29,257 nt of DNA from Halobacteriales archaeon QS_5_70_15 (GCA_003022005.1 PXRQ01000059.1:1-29257); one strand, 5' to 3'. Positions 21,976 through 29,257 are shown, numbered from the stretch's first letter. Numbers and translations: made by a program. Notes: a model not told the origin generated them from the sequence alone.

Positions 21976-23102
21976 CCGGCGACGGCCCGGCCGACGATGG
22001 GGCCGCGGAGGGAGCGGTGCCGGCAGGGGATACAGCGACGGCGGGGGATACGGCGACTGCGACGGATACAGCGACGGCCGAGGACGCGGCGGCGTCCTCC
22101 CCGCTCGTCTACGACCTCCCCGACGACCCGGACGTCCCGGTCGACCACGCGGGCGAGCACCCCGGGAGCCTCATGGCCCGGCTGGAGCGTCCCCGAACGG
22201 ACGTGGCGACGCGGCTGGCGGTCGTCGCCGACCCGCACCTCGCCACCCGGGAGCGGGACACCTCGAAGCTGTTCGAGCACACCGAGCGGCACCTCCGGGC
22301 CGCCTTCGAGGACGCGAACCGGCGGGACGTCGATCAGGTCGTGAGCGTCGGCGACATCACCAAGGACGGCGAGCCGTGGAACTACGCCCGGTTCGACGAG
22401 CTGCTCGCGGACCTCGACGGGCCGTTCCTCTCGGTCCCCGGCAACCACGACGTCCCGAAGGCGGGCGATAACCACGAGACCATCCCCGTCGCCGAGTACG
22501 CCGAGCGGTACGCGCCCGCGGAGTACCCGTTCGTCCACCGCGTCGGGGGCGTGGACCTCGTCTGTCTCAACAGCTCGGGCACCGAGGAGACCCTCTACGA
22601 CTCCCACGACGGCCTCGTCACGGAGCCGGACGTCGCGTGGCTCCGCGAGACCCTGCCCGACCTCGAGACGCCGGTGGCCGTCACGCACTTCAACCTGCCG
22701 ACGACGAGCGACCAGCTCCGGGGCCACCGCGACGCCGTCGAGCGGGAGATGGCCATCCCGCCCGTGCTGCGGGAGCCGGAGCCGTTCGTGGACGCGCTGG
22801 CGACGAACGACGTCCCGCTGATGCTTACGGGCCACCTCCACATGCCGACCACCGCGGTTCAGCGGGGCGTCCGCGAGGTGATGGTCCCGACCACCTGTTC
22901 GTTCCCACAGGCGTACCTCCTCGTCGAGGTCGGCCCCCGCGGGACGGAGATACGGATGGTCCCGGTCGCGGACCACGGCGGCATCCGCTACGGCCACGCC
23001 GCCCGGTGGGCCGATTCCGTCACCGCGCGGGGGCTCACGTCCATGGCCGCCGTGCGGTGTGCGCAGTTCCCGCTCGTCGACGAGTGGGACGAGCGGACGT
23101 AG
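21972..23102 (+). CDS. Calcineurin-like metallophosphoesterase
   Basis: The product is 376 aa, start ATG 21972 (ATGA overlap with the previous gene). All five metal-site blocks are present: DPH (D87, H89), GDITKDG (GD at 127-128), GNHD (157-160), THFN (H239) and GHLH (287-290). A two-metal site of the PP2A/cAMP phosphodiesterase superfamily is therefore expected. The first 45 residues are a repetitive Ala/Thr/Asp tail (GDTATAGDTATATDTATAEDAA) from imperfect tandem repeats of a 12-17-base unit around 22026-22085. No signal peptide, so it is cytoplasmic. Substrate unknown; relatives hydrolyse cyclic nucleotides, UDP-sugars or phosphoproteins. Confidence 0.9.
   Translation: MTGDGPADDGAAEGAVPAGDTATAGDTATATDTATAEDAAASSPLVYDLPDDPDVPVDHAGEHPGSLMARLERPRTDVATRLAVVADPHLATRERDTSKLFEHTERHLRAAFEDANRRDVDQVVSVGDITKDGEPWNYARFDELLADLDGPFLSVPGNHDVPKAGDNHETIPVAEYAERYAPAEYPFVHRVGGVDLVCLNSSGTEETLYDSHDGLVTEPDVAWLRETLPDLETPVAVTHFNLPTTSDQLRGHRDAVEREMAIPPVLREPEPFVDALATNDVPLMLTGHLHMPTTAVQRGVREVMVPTTCSFPQAYLLVEVGPRGTEIRMVPVADHGGIRYGHAARWADSVTARGLTSMAAVRCAQFPLVDEWDERT
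22026..22085 (+). repeat. Imperfect tandem repeats encoding an Ala-Thr-Asp tail
   Basis: Repeated GATACAGCGACGGC-like units encode the GDTATA/TDTATA repeats at the N-terminus of the metallophosphoesterase. Low complexity and in frame; it probably extends a disordered tail. Confidence 0.75.
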
Positions 23103-23210
23103 CGGTCTGCCGTCCGCCGTCCGGTTCGGACCTCCTCGCCCGGGCGCCGGATAGCGGTCGGCCCTCCGACCGTGTGCCGAACCCGGATCCCGGGTCCGGC
23201 GTCGACTGGG

Positions 23211-23816
23211 TCACGCGGCCGGGGCGTTCCCCGTTCGGAACTGGTATCCGAGAGCGAGCTTCGTCAGGGACAGCACCACGACGACGCCGAGCACGGTCGT
23301 CAGGGTGCCGAACCCGGCGATGCTGCTACCGATGTTGAAGAGGAACGTCAGGACCAGCACGACGAAGAGCAGGCCAACGCTCCGAGCGTAGATACCCGTT
23401 CGGAGTGTCGCGACGCCCGCCGAGCCGAACCCGAAGACGATCCCGAGGAAGACACCGGGGAGGAAGAACATCACGACGTCCGAGAGCGCGCCGCCCAGGA
23501 TCCCCGTGGAATAGCCGAGGGACGCGAGCGCCATTACGGCCATAGTGATCCCACCGACCACGGCGAACACGGCACTGGCTCGGGCCAGCCAGCGGCTCCC
23601 GTTCGCCAGACCGGGGTAGGTCCCGAGTAACCCGACGAACGAGGCAGTCCACGCGGTACCGACCAGCGCCTGTCCGAACGCGCCGGGTTCCGTCCCCGCG
23701 GCGACGTGTGACCCCACGAGAGCCACGTCGGCCGCGAATATCGCACCGCCGAGCAGAAACGCGGCTGCCCTCCGGTTCTCGAGCGATTCCCAGTGTCGTT
23801 CGTTAACGAACGCCAT
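23211..23816 (-). CDS. Hypothetical integral membrane protein, 201 aa
   Basis: From ATG 23816 (MAFVNERHWESLENRRAA) the protein has about six hydrophobic helices: AAFLLGGAIFAADVALVGSH, a second near GTAWTASFVGLLG, AVFAVVGGITMAVMALASL, MFFLPGVFLGIVFGFG, SVGLLFVVLVLTFLFNIGS and LTTVLGVVVVLSLTKLAL. The N-terminal section carries a short amphipathic WESLENRR lead. No motif that names a family. Promoter: TAATAA about 27 bases upstream. It stands alone between the metallophosphoesterase (convergent) and the divergent glycine-rich small gene. Four or more helices without charged residues suggest a sensor or stress membrane protein, but this is a guess. Confidence 0.7.
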   Translation of the reverse strand: MAFVNERHWESLENRRAAAFLLGGAIFAADVALVGSHVAAGTEPGAFGQALVGTAWTASFVGLLGTYPGLANGSRWLARASAVFAVVGGITMAVMALASLGYSTGILGGALSDVVMFFLPGVFLGIVFGFGSAGVATLRTGIYARSVGLLFVVLVLTFLFNIGSSIAGFGTLTTVLGVVVVLSLTKLALGYQFRTGNAPAA

Positions 23817-23840
23817 GATGAGTCATAACAGTAACGTGGA

Positions 23841-23846
23841 TTATTA
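23841..23846 (-). promoter_or_regulatory. TATA-like box of the membrane-protein gene
   Basis: AGTAATAATCC on the minus strand is centred 27 bases before ATG 23816, matching leaderless spacing. Confidence 0.5.
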
Positions 23847-23859
23847 CTTCGGGATACGT

Positions 23860-23871
23860 TCGATATATCGA
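23860..23871. promoter_or_regulatory. Perfect 12-bp palindrome TCGATATATCGA
   Basis: A symmetric AT-rich site 45-55 bases upstream of the membrane-protein start. Could be an operator or a chance AT box; no partner site seen. Confidence 0.3.
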
Positions 23872-24136
23872 TCCCGCATCGTAGTATCGGGACCTGTCCG
23901 GCGCCCCCGTAGGGACGGGCCGGATCGCTCGGTCCGGTCGGATGTGCGCGCTACGTCCCCGGTGGCGGTCTATCGAATAGCGGGTCGTTCTCCGGGTCGT
24001 CCTCCGGGTCCCGTCTCCGGGATACGCCGATGCACCGCGGATCGCCGGGGTTCGGACGACGGTGCGTCGGTACGTCGGTACGTACCTCTCCGGGAGGCCA
24101 ACCCACTTGTGTCCCCGAACGCTTTGTCGAAACGAG

Positions 24137-24334
24137 ATGGGACACGCCGAACGACGCGCGGCGAAGGAGGCATCGAAGGGCGCCACCGTCGGAGCGCTGC
24201 TCGGGAGCCCGCTCGGCCCGGCCGGCGCCGGCGTCGGGGCCGGCTTCGGCGGGGCCTCGGGCTACCTCGCCGGGTACGCGCGGGGGAAAGTCGAGGAGAA
24301 AGCGAAGCGGGCCTGCTGTCCGCTCTCGCCCTGA
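24137..24334 (+). CDS. Small glycine-rich (glycine-zipper-like) protein, 65 aa
   Basis: ATG 24137 gives MGHAERRAAKEASKGATVGALLGSPLGPAGAGVGAGFGGASGYLAGYARGKVEEKAKRACCPLSP. The central part is a G-x-x-x-G-rich pair of short hydrophobic segments (GATVGALLGSPLGPAGAGVGAGFG) of the glycine-zipper type that packs into membranes. Basic segments before and after, and two adjacent cysteines (CC) near the C-terminus. Codon use suits a real gene, and such short glycine-zipper proteins are common beside housekeeping genes; its role is unknown. It converges on tyrS, six bases apart (24334 against 24341). Confidence 0.6.
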   Translation: MGHAERRAAKEASKGATVGALLGSPLGPAGAGVGAGFGGASGYLAGYARGKVEEKAKRACCPLSP

Positions 24335-24340
24335 GTCGGC

Positions 24341-25378
24341 TCAGGCGTACTTCTCGGGGTAGGCCTCGGCCAGCAGTTCGGGTTCGGCGAGCAGCCGCTC
24401 GCGGACCGGGTCGATGACCCCGGAGACGGCGTCGGCCGCCGCGGGTTTGAGATCCGCGGGGTGGAGCCCGCCCGAGACGAAGTCCGCTTCCAGTTCGTCG
24501 TACGCGGTGTAGGTCAGGTCGCCGCCGTGCTCCGCCGGGCGCTCGACGACCAGCGGCTCGCCGCGCTCGTCAAGCACCGGGAAGACGAGGTAGCGGAGGT
24601 ACTCGAGGACGCCGTTGTCCTCGACCTCCCCCGCGGGGCAGTACGCCCCCTGGATCTTCTCCGCCACGGCGTCGTCGTCGTCGGTGAGCGCGATCTTCGA
24701 GGCCGCCTCGGAGGCGGACATCTTCCCGCCGGCCAGCCCCGAGAGGAGGGGCGCGAACACGCAGACCGGCTTGTCGTGGCCGTGCTCAGGGAGGATCTCC
24801 CGGGAGAGCATGTAGATGCCGCGCTGGTCGATGCCCCCGTAGGCGATGTCGGCGTCGAGCGCCTTCACGTCGAGGCTCTGCATCAGTGGGTAGATCAGCC
24901 CGCCCACCTTGGGGTCCCCGGACTGCCGGACGACCTCGCTCCCGGCCCGCTTCACCCGGTTCTGGGTCGTCTCGGCGGCCATCCGCAGGAGTTCGAGCGT
25001 GTACTCGGGGGTGAGTTCGACGTCCCGTCCGCGGACGAACGTCACGCCCTCCGGGTCGGCGCCGGCGGCCTCGATCATCCCCTCGATGGCGGTCGTGTAG
25101 TACTCGGTACGGGCGTCGAGCAGGTCGAACGGGGACTTCTCGTCGTCGAGGTGGGCGTGCAGGTCCGCGACCAGCACGGTGACGTCGAGGCCGGCCTCCA
25201 GGAAGTCGGCGAGCTTCCGCATCGTGGTGAAGTGGCCGATGTGCATCTCGCCGGTGGGGGCGTAGCCGATGTAGGCGGAGGGCGACTCCCGCTCCTCGAA
25301 GAGCGCCGACAGCTCCTCCTCGGTCACCACCTCCTCCGTGAACCGCGAGGCGAGACGCGTCCGCTCGGCGGTGTCCAT
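24341..25378 (-). CDS. tyrS: Tyrosyl-tRNA synthetase (archaeal type)
   Basis: The product is 345 aa from ATG 25378, charging tRNA-Tyr with tyrosine in the cytoplasm. Class I motifs: HIGH at 46-49 (TGEMHIGHFTT) and the KMSKS variant GKMSAS (in LLSGLAGGKMSASEAASKIAL). Tyrosine-pocket patterns include SAYIGYAPTGE (Tyr at 36) and YPLMQSLDVKALDADIAYGGIDQRGIYML. The length fits the compact archaeal/eukaryal form without the S4-like tail. The long open frame continuing upstream is the neighbouring pseudogene in another frame. Promoter: TTTATC centred 26-27 bases before the ATG. It is single-copy in this window and intact. Confidence 0.95.
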   Translation of the reverse strand: MDTAERTRLASRFTEEVVTEEELSALFEERESPSAYIGYAPTGEMHIGHFTTMRKLADFLEAGLDVTVLVADLHAHLDDEKSPFDLLDARTEYYTTAIEGMIEAAGADPEGVTFVRGRDVELTPEYTLELLRMAAETTQNRVKRAGSEVVRQSGDPKVGGLIYPLMQSLDVKALDADIAYGGIDQRGIYMLSREILPEHGHDKPVCVFAPLLSGLAGGKMSASEAASKIALTDDDDAVAEKIQGAYCPAGEVEDNGVLEYLRYLVFPVLDERGEPLVVERPAEHGGDLTYTAYDELEADFVSGGLHPADLKPAAADAVSGVIDPVRERLLAEPELLAEAYPEKYA

Positions 25379-25401
25379 ACCCACCGTTCCCGTCACCCGG
25401 A

Positions 25402-25407
25402 GATAAA
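25402..25407 (-). promoter_or_regulatory. TATA box of tyrS
   Basis: CCGTTTATCTCC on the minus strand is centred about 26 bases before ATG 25378, at leaderless spacing. Confidence 0.6.
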
Positions 25408-25455
25408 CGGTTCGGGACCCTGTCGAGGAGTCACGTGGCGAGCGGCGGGGTCTCG

Positions 25456-27004
25456 CTACCCGTCCCCCGGGGCATCGCGGCCGCACTCCCCCGATCGGCG
25501 CTCGTCGATCAGGTCCTGACGTATCTCCCCTGCGGACTCCAGCGCGTCGAGCGCGTCCACCACGTGTCCGCCGTTGCCGGAACCGGTCACCGACCGGACG
25601 TGCCGTCGGGCGGTCGCCAGCGTCGCTCCCAGGTCCGCGGAGATCGCGCGCTCGAGTTCGTCCGGCTGCTCGTTCCGGCGTTCGAGCGCCCGCTCGTGCG
25701 CCCTGCGTTCGGCGACGTCCCGACCGATCCCGACGAGGCGTGGCTCGCCGTCGGGGTGTTCCACCCTGTCGGCCGCGTACTCGTAGGGAGGCCCGTCGCC
25801 GTCCTTCGTCAGGAGCGGCGCCTCGAGTCGTGCCCGACCGGTCTCGAAGACGCGGTCGATCGCTGCCGCGATCCGGTCCCGGTGGGCCACCGGAACGAAA
25901 TCGGTCACGTCCGTCGACTCGATCTCCTCGGGGGCGCACCCGGTCACCTCCTCGAACGTTTCGTTCCAGCGCACGAGGACGCCCGTCCCGTCGACGACGA
26001 AGAGCGGGTCGTCGATCACGTCGATCACCCGCTCGGTGTACTCCCTGTGCCGGTCCAGTCGCCGCTCGTTGTCCCGCAGGTCGGCTCCGACCGCCCGGGC
26101 GTGGATCGCGTGCGCGACGTCGTCGGCGAGCTCCGCCAGGACCTCCGTCTTCGTGTCGTCGAACGCGTATCGACGGTCGGACAGGACCGCGAGGAGGCCG
26201 TAGGTCTCCGTCCCGTGCGCCGGCGGGGCGACGGCGAGCGAGCGGAACCCGTGGTCCAGCGCCAGGTCGCGCCACCGCTCGTACGTGGGGTCGGCCTGAA
26301 CGTCCTGGACCGTGGCGACCTCGCGCTCGTGGAAGGCCCGGCCGCCGGGAGCCTCGCGACCCGGCGTTCCCTCGGCGACCCGCATCTCGAACTCCTCGAG
26401 GAACGCCTCCCCCTCGCCGGCCCAGGCTCGTGGCTCGATCCGTTTCCCCCAGTCCGTGACCGACACGATCACCGCGAAACGGTAGGGCTCGGCGTCGGCG
26501 AGGACGGTACAGGCCCGCCGTTCGATCCCGTCGCGAGAGGACGCACGGACCAGCGCCCGGTCGATCTCGTTGACGATGGCGCGGACGCGTTCGAGGGTCG
26601 CCCGACCCTCCGCATCGCGGTGCTGCTCGACGACGTTCCGGATCCGGTTCGCGAGCACCTCGTACTGGTCGGTCCCGCTCTCCTTCTGCAGGTAGTCGGT
26701 CGCCCCCACCGGAGATCGCGTCGCTGGCGACCGCCTCGCTTCCCTTCCCGGTAGGGAGGACGAACGGCAGGTCCGGACGCTCCTCCCGGACCGCGTCGAG
26801 GAACTCCAGCCCGTCCGTTCGGGGCATGTCGTAATCCGAGACGACACAGTCGACCTCGCCGTCGGCGATCCGCTTCATCCCCTCGGCGGCATTAGTCGCG
26901 GTTTCGACGGTGAGCCGGTCGTCCTCCCGCTCGATCAACGACGCCGCGGTGTCCGCGAACCCCGGCTCGTCGTCGACGTGGGGCACCCGGATCCCTCCGT
27001 CCAT
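25456..27004 (-). pseudogene. Response-regulator/GAF/PAS sensor gene with a frameshift and a degenerate kinase end
   Basis: From ATG 27004 the receiver domain reads HVDDEPGFADTAASLIERED..., with DCVVSDYDMPRTDGLEFL (phosphoacceptor Asp in VSDYDMP) and PTGKGSEAVASDAISGG. There the frame is lost near 26706-26712, in a run of five G (minus-strand GGTGGGGGCG); one G less restores ATDYLQKESGTDQYEVLANRI. The other frame then carries a GAF domain (ALVRASSRDGIERRACTVL... RYAFDDTKTEVLAELADDVAHAI) and a PAS domain (EYTERVIDVIDDPLFVVDGTG... LVGIGRDVAERRAHERALERR). The final segment ELERAISADLGATLATARRH is where a HisKA histidine should be (SHDL); it is ADL, and no HATPase follows. Single-base shift may be sequencing error; the missing His and ATPase are not explained by it. 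Confidence 0.8.
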
Positions 27005-27032
27005 GCAGGAATATCGGTATTTTACGGCAAAA

Positions 27033-27040
27033 TTTTTATT
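27033..27040 (-). promoter_or_regulatory. AT-rich promoter box of the sensor gene
   Basis: AATAAAAATTTT on the minus strand, centred about 32 bases before ATG 27004, is the strongest AT run in this part of the window; TSS would fall a few bases before the start codon. Confidence 0.45.
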
Positions 27041-27114
27041 CCAATTAAGACGTACCGGCGGCTCCGTCGAGCCGGTTCCCCGCACCTATCGAGTGCGGAC
27101 GACGGGAGCGCGGG

Positions 27115-27633
27115 ATGCCGGGTGCGCAGGAGCCATACCCCTCGCGGTCCTACGGGTACCCGATGTACACCGGGCAGACGGAGCAGCCGTGCTGTCTCTG
27201 CGGCGACCCGGACACGGCCGCCCGCGTCGACCTCCCGCCGCGGGCCGTCCAGCTGATGAAACACGCCGACCCGATCGCGTGGCGCGACATCGAGGGCGAG
27301 GTGTCGATCCACTTCTGTGCCTCGGACTGGGAGCTGGTCGAGGACCTCGTCCTCAAGAAGGGGATGAGCGTCCTCGGACGGTGCAACGTCGCCCGCGCGT
27401 CGTTCGTTCTCCGGGAGGACTTCGAGGCGCTGCTGAACGAGACCCGCGAGGAGCCCGACCAGCGGTCGCTCGAGCGCGAGATGTACGAGTCGGCGGCGCG
27501 GGTGATCGAGGAATACGACGACGCCGACTCGCTCCACTCCCCCCGCGATCTGGTCGAGGCCCGCCTCGTCCGGTTGGCGCTGGAGGAACTCGACCGGCCG
27601 GAGCGGGCCGGGCGCGAACGAGGGCCGTCGTAG
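27115..27633 (+). CDS. Hypothetical cysteine-containing haloarchaeal protein, 172 aa
   Basis: The product starts MPGAQEPYPSRSYGYPMYTGQ; a later ATG at 27163 (MYTGQTEQP) is the other possible start. It has an N-terminal zinc-type knuckle QPCCLCGDPD (CxxC) and a later pair HFCASDWELV...GRCNVARASF that may complete a metal site. The rest is helical and acidic: VLREDFEALLNETREEPDQRSLEREMYESAARVIEEYDDADSL and DLVEARLVRLALEELD. A single soluble protein. Similar CxxC-plus-helix proteins of unknown function are common in haloarchaea; I cannot name it. No operon partner. Confidence 0.7.
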   Translation: MPGAQEPYPSRSYGYPMYTGQTEQPCCLCGDPDTAARVDLPPRAVQLMKHADPIAWRDIEGEVSIHFCASDWELVEDLVLKKGMSVLGRCNVARASFVLREDFEALLNETREEPDQRSLEREMYESAARVIEEYDDADSLHSPRDLVEARLVRLALEELDRPERAGRERGPS

Positions 27634-27909
27634 CCGACCGGAGCATCGGCGGTCCCCGAACGGCTGCGGGGATCGGACGGACCGAACGAACCGTCGGCTC
27701 CGACGGCGGTCACGACCGCTCGCCGCGCGCGAGTCGTCGTCAGTCTCGGGGATGAGCGCGGGAACCACTCGGACGGGGGGCGTCGGTGCGTTCGAGATAT
27801 ATATTCAATACCGCCACACCTGTATCAAGTCCAGTTTACTTGTAATATATTCGTCATCGTCGTTATCGTCCGTAGGTTTATCAACAAAAGGGGGAACAAC
27901 CCGGCCCGA
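27634..27909. other. Intergenic region with an AT-rich segment
   Basis: The first 150 bases are GC-rich and featureless. 27797-27890 is AT-rich (GATATATATTCAATACCG, TTACTTGTAATATATTCG), unlike the rest of the window, and ends in a TTTATC box about 30 bases before the GTG start of the PKD gene. No ORF or RNA gene recognised. The base composition drop may mark a transferred segment or a complex promoter. Confidence 0.5.
27877..27882 (+). promoter_or_regulatory. TATA-like box of the PKD-protein gene
   Basis: GGTTTATCAAC is centred about 30 bases before GTG 27910 (33 before GTG 27913), a short-leader or leaderless arrangement. Confidence 0.4.
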
Positions 27910-28983
27910 GTGGTGGGGCACTCAGTGGGGGTTCGACGGGCGGATGTCGGTATCGCTGTCGCCGGCGCGACCGCGCTGGTGGCGCTCCTCCTCGCCGGTC
28001 CGGCGGTCGGGGCCGACGGCGACGCGCCGCTGGCAGAGGCGGGTCTCGACCAGCAGGTGCTCCGGGGGGAGACAGTCAGACTCGACGCCACCGGGTCGTA
28101 CGATCCCGACGGACGGGTGCTCGAGTACGAGTGGGAGATACGGACGCCGGGCGGACTGACCGTCGCCCCGTTCGAGCCGCACGACGCGCGGACCTCGTTC
28201 CCGGCGACCGTCGTCGGCCGCTACCGGGTCACCCTGACCGTCACCGACGACGACGGACGGACCGGGACCGACACGATGTACGTCCGGGTCGGGGATGCGG
28301 CCACCGACGGGGGTTCGACCGACTCGGACGGGGACGGACGGTCGGCGAGGGAGGGATCGAGCGATGGCGTCGGACGCGCGGGCGAGTCGGGGACGGCTGC
28401 CGACGCTGCGGCGTGTTCGGCCGGTCGAGGGGCGGTCGCCGGCGGCTGCTCGGTCGCGCCCGACTCGGAACCCGGACCGTGGGTCCGCATCGCGGGGCCG
28501 AAAGTCGTGCGTGCCGGCCACAGCTACACGTACACCGCGAGCACCGGCGGACTGTCGGGAGAGCGGAGCTACGCGTGGGAGAGTGGTGACACGGGGCAGC
28601 GCCACACGCTCGCGTTCCGGTCCCCGGGGGAGTACACCGCCCGCGTCACCGTGCGCGACGCGAAGGGACGGACGGCAACCGACCGGATGGAGGTGTTCGT
28701 GGCGGTCGAGAACAACGAGCGCCCGAACGCGGAGATCGTCGACCCCGCGACCGGCTCATGGAGATTGCCGACCTTCAGGGGAGAACTCGCGAAATCCTCT
28801 ACATCGGGGTCGGCGACGAGCAAGTCTGGAGCGGCAGTCTGGGGCAGGGACTCGCCCACGAAATCGAGTCGGGCGAGTGAGACGGCCGACTCTCCGTCTC
28901 GTTCTCCGACGAGGAGACGGTCTCGGCGTTCACGAGCGCGGGGAACCTGCTTCAGCTATCGGTGCCGGCCGAAACCGAACTGA
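27910..28983 (+). CDS. Secreted PKD-domain protein, truncated at a junction near 28750
   Basis: Start GTG 27910 (or 27913). The N-terminus has a Sec-type signal (VAGATALVALLLAGPAVGA), then a PKD domain (AGLDQQVLRGETVRLDATGSYDPDGRVLEYEW... YRVTLTVTDDDGRTGTD), a Gly/Ser/Asp linker with a Cys pair, and a second, weaker PKD-like domain (SYTYTASTGG...GEYTARVTVRDAKGRTATDRMEVFV). A third domain starts at ERPNAEIVDP but is cut off: from about 28750 the frame shows only Arg/Ser-rich shadow codons to 28983, because another reading frame carries a different protein there. So the authentic protein probably continued with more PKD units; about residues 1-280 are trustworthy. PKD units in archaea act as cell-surface adhesion or enzyme spacers. 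Confidence 0.7.
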   Translation: MVGHSVGVRRADVGIAVAGATALVALLLAGPAVGADGDAPLAEAGLDQQVLRGETVRLDATGSYDPDGRVLEYEWEIRTPGGLTVAPFEPHDARTSFPATVVGRYRVTLTVTDDDGRTGTDTMYVRVGDAATDGGSTDSDGDGRSAREGSSDGVGRAGESGTAADAAACSAGRGAVAGGCSVAPDSEPGPWVRIAGPKVVRAGHSYTYTASTGGLSGERSYAWESGDTGQRHTLAFRSPGEYTARVTVRDAKGRTATDRMEVFVAVENNERPNAEIVDPATGSWRLPTFRGELAKSSTSGSATSKSGAAVWGRDSPTKSSRASETADSPSRSPTRRRSRRSRARGTCFSYRCRPKPN

Positions 28984-28994
28984 AACGGTGCTGA
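28758..28994 (+). pseudogene. Fragment of an unidentified gene, with an in-frame TGA
   Basis: From ATG 28758 the frame gives MEIADLQGRTREILYIG, VGDEQVWSGSLGQGLAHEI and a stop TGA at 28878-28880, then continues in the same frame: GRLSVSFSDEETVSAFTSAGN, LLQLSVPAETELKRC, stop TGA 28992-28994. Composition is far more protein-like than the overlapping PKD frame. It looks like the C-terminal half of a beta-rich protein joined onto the PKD gene, and then broken by a nonsense change. Identity unknown. It is more likely a decayed or fused remnant than a pair of tiny genes. Confidence 0.6.
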
Positions 28995-29027
28995 GGACGG
29001 TGCGAACTCCGGAACGAAAAACTATCG

Positions 29028-29257
29028 TCAGACCTCGTTCGGGCCGCCTTCGCTCTGGACCTTCCAGCCGCCCTGGATGCCGCAGGCCTCCCGGACCTCC
29101 CACTGGATTTCGGTGTCGGGGCCGAAGGTCTCTCCGCCCTCGATTCGCTCGACGCGGAGGGGAACGTCGAGGGTACTGCCACAGCCCCCGACGCCGACGA
29201 ACTCCTCCCACGCGTCACCTCGCCGGACCCTGTCGGTCTTGGTCTTCCGGAGGTAGG
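29028..29257 (-). CDS. Unidentified gene, 3' end only (partial at window edge)
   Basis: On the minus strand an open frame without a start in view runs from 29257 to TGA 29028-29030, giving about 76 residues: YLRKTKTDRVRRGDAWEEF, GVGGCGSTLDVPLRVERI, GGETFGPDTEIQWEVREAC, GIQGGWKVQSEGGPNEV. It has alternating strands and two cysteines. Codon use fits a real haloarchaeal gene. No membrane segment and no motif that names a family. The gene continues past the window. Confidence 0.55.
   Translation of the reverse strand, partial: YLRKTKTDRVRRGDAWEEFVGVGGCGSTLDVPLRVERIEGGETFGPDTEIQWEVREACGIQGGWKVQSEGGPNEV

Larger units (their letters stand above)
23817..24136. other. Divergent intergenic region, 320 bp, with palindrome and short repeats
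   Basis: It holds the minus-strand TATA box at 23841-23846, then an AT-rich part with the perfect 12-bp palindrome TCGATATATCGA at 23860-23871. Further on there is a short run of 12-base repeats (CGGGTCGTTCTC, CGGGTCGTCCTC, CGGGTCCCGTCT) near 23985-24020, and a doubled GTCGGTAC near 24068-24083. No ORF with coding composition is convincing; open frames here are Arg-rich artefacts. No RNA-gene structure seen. Confidence 0.5.

Noticed and set aside
23985..24022. Short 12-bp repeats (CGGGTCGTTCTC) as a regulatory array
   Set aside because: Only two or three imperfect units in a high-GC region; likely simple sequence drift.
28878..28880. TGA read as selenocysteine or other recoding
   Set aside because: No selenocysteine insertion system is known in haloarchaea, there is no stem-loop visible after it, and the gene is already fused and truncated; a nonsense mutation is simpler.
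1..29257. tRNA, rRNA, CRISPR array, integrase or replication origin
   Set aside because: No cloverleaf with CCA-type end, no direct-repeat/spacer array and no recombinase motif was seen by eye; a dedicated scan (tRNAscan, CRISPR finder) would settle it.

Overview
The window is high-GC archaeal DNA, almost certainly from a halophilic archaeon (class Halobacteria). The proteins are strongly acidic. Several promoters have an archaeal TATA-like box about 25-28 bases before the start codon with no Shine-Dalgarno sequence, which suggests leaderless mRNAs. Many products are typical of haloarchaea: a Tat-exported solute-binding lipoprotein, a response regulator/GAF/PAS sensor, an archaeal-type tyrosyl-tRNA synthetase and small CxxC zinc proteins. 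The genus cannot be read from the sequence.

Layout. Positions 1-2273 are a decayed segment: the end of a cupin gene, the 5' remnant of a Tat-exported protein gene, and a DUF3604/PHP-type gene with three frameshifts and an inserted 79-bp element. Positions 2488-7728 hold ordinary single genes (VOC protein, a small protein, a YdbS/YdbT-like bPH2 pair, a DUF2071 protein, a hypothetical protein, a macro-domain protein). Positions 7797-11633 are a three-gene ABC-2 exporter operon on the minus strand; one permease is fused to a PrsW-like membrane protease domain. Positions 11771-13931 hold an SRPBCC protein, a zinc-ribbon protein and a divergent hxlR/doxX pair whose stop codons both carry small mobile elements. 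Positions 13942-21287 are a minus-strand peptide/nickel-type (Dpp/Opp) ABC importer operon, dppA-B-C-D-F. In it dppB is broken and contains a perfect 99-bp copy of part of dppC, and dppF carries two insertions. Positions 21466-25378 hold a DUF protein overlapping a metallophosphoesterase gene, a membrane protein, a 65-aa glycine-rich protein and tyrS. Positions 25456-29257 hold a frameshifted response-regulator/GAF/PAS gene, a cysteine-containing hypothetical protein, a truncated PKD-domain secreted protein joined to an unrelated gene fragment, and the 3' end of an unidentified gene.

The most unusual signal is a family of short, almost fully palindromic elements. There are four copies of one type (79-80 bp, ends TACGGTCGTGCGTA) and one copy of a related type (78 bp, ends TACYGTCGGACATAA). 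Every copy is flanked by an exact 3-bp direct repeat, TGA or TCA. They behave as non-autonomous MITEs with a TNA-like target. Two sit exactly in TGA stop codons, where the target duplication regenerates the stop. One breaks the DUF3604 gene such that removing the element plus one duplication restores the frame. No transposase gene is present in the window. No tRNA, rRNA, CRISPR array, integrase or replication origin was recognised. The number of broken genes (Tat remnant, DUF3604, dppB, the sensor gene, the PKD junction) points either to real decay of a mobile-element-rich region or, for the single-base shifts, partly to sequencing or assembly error.
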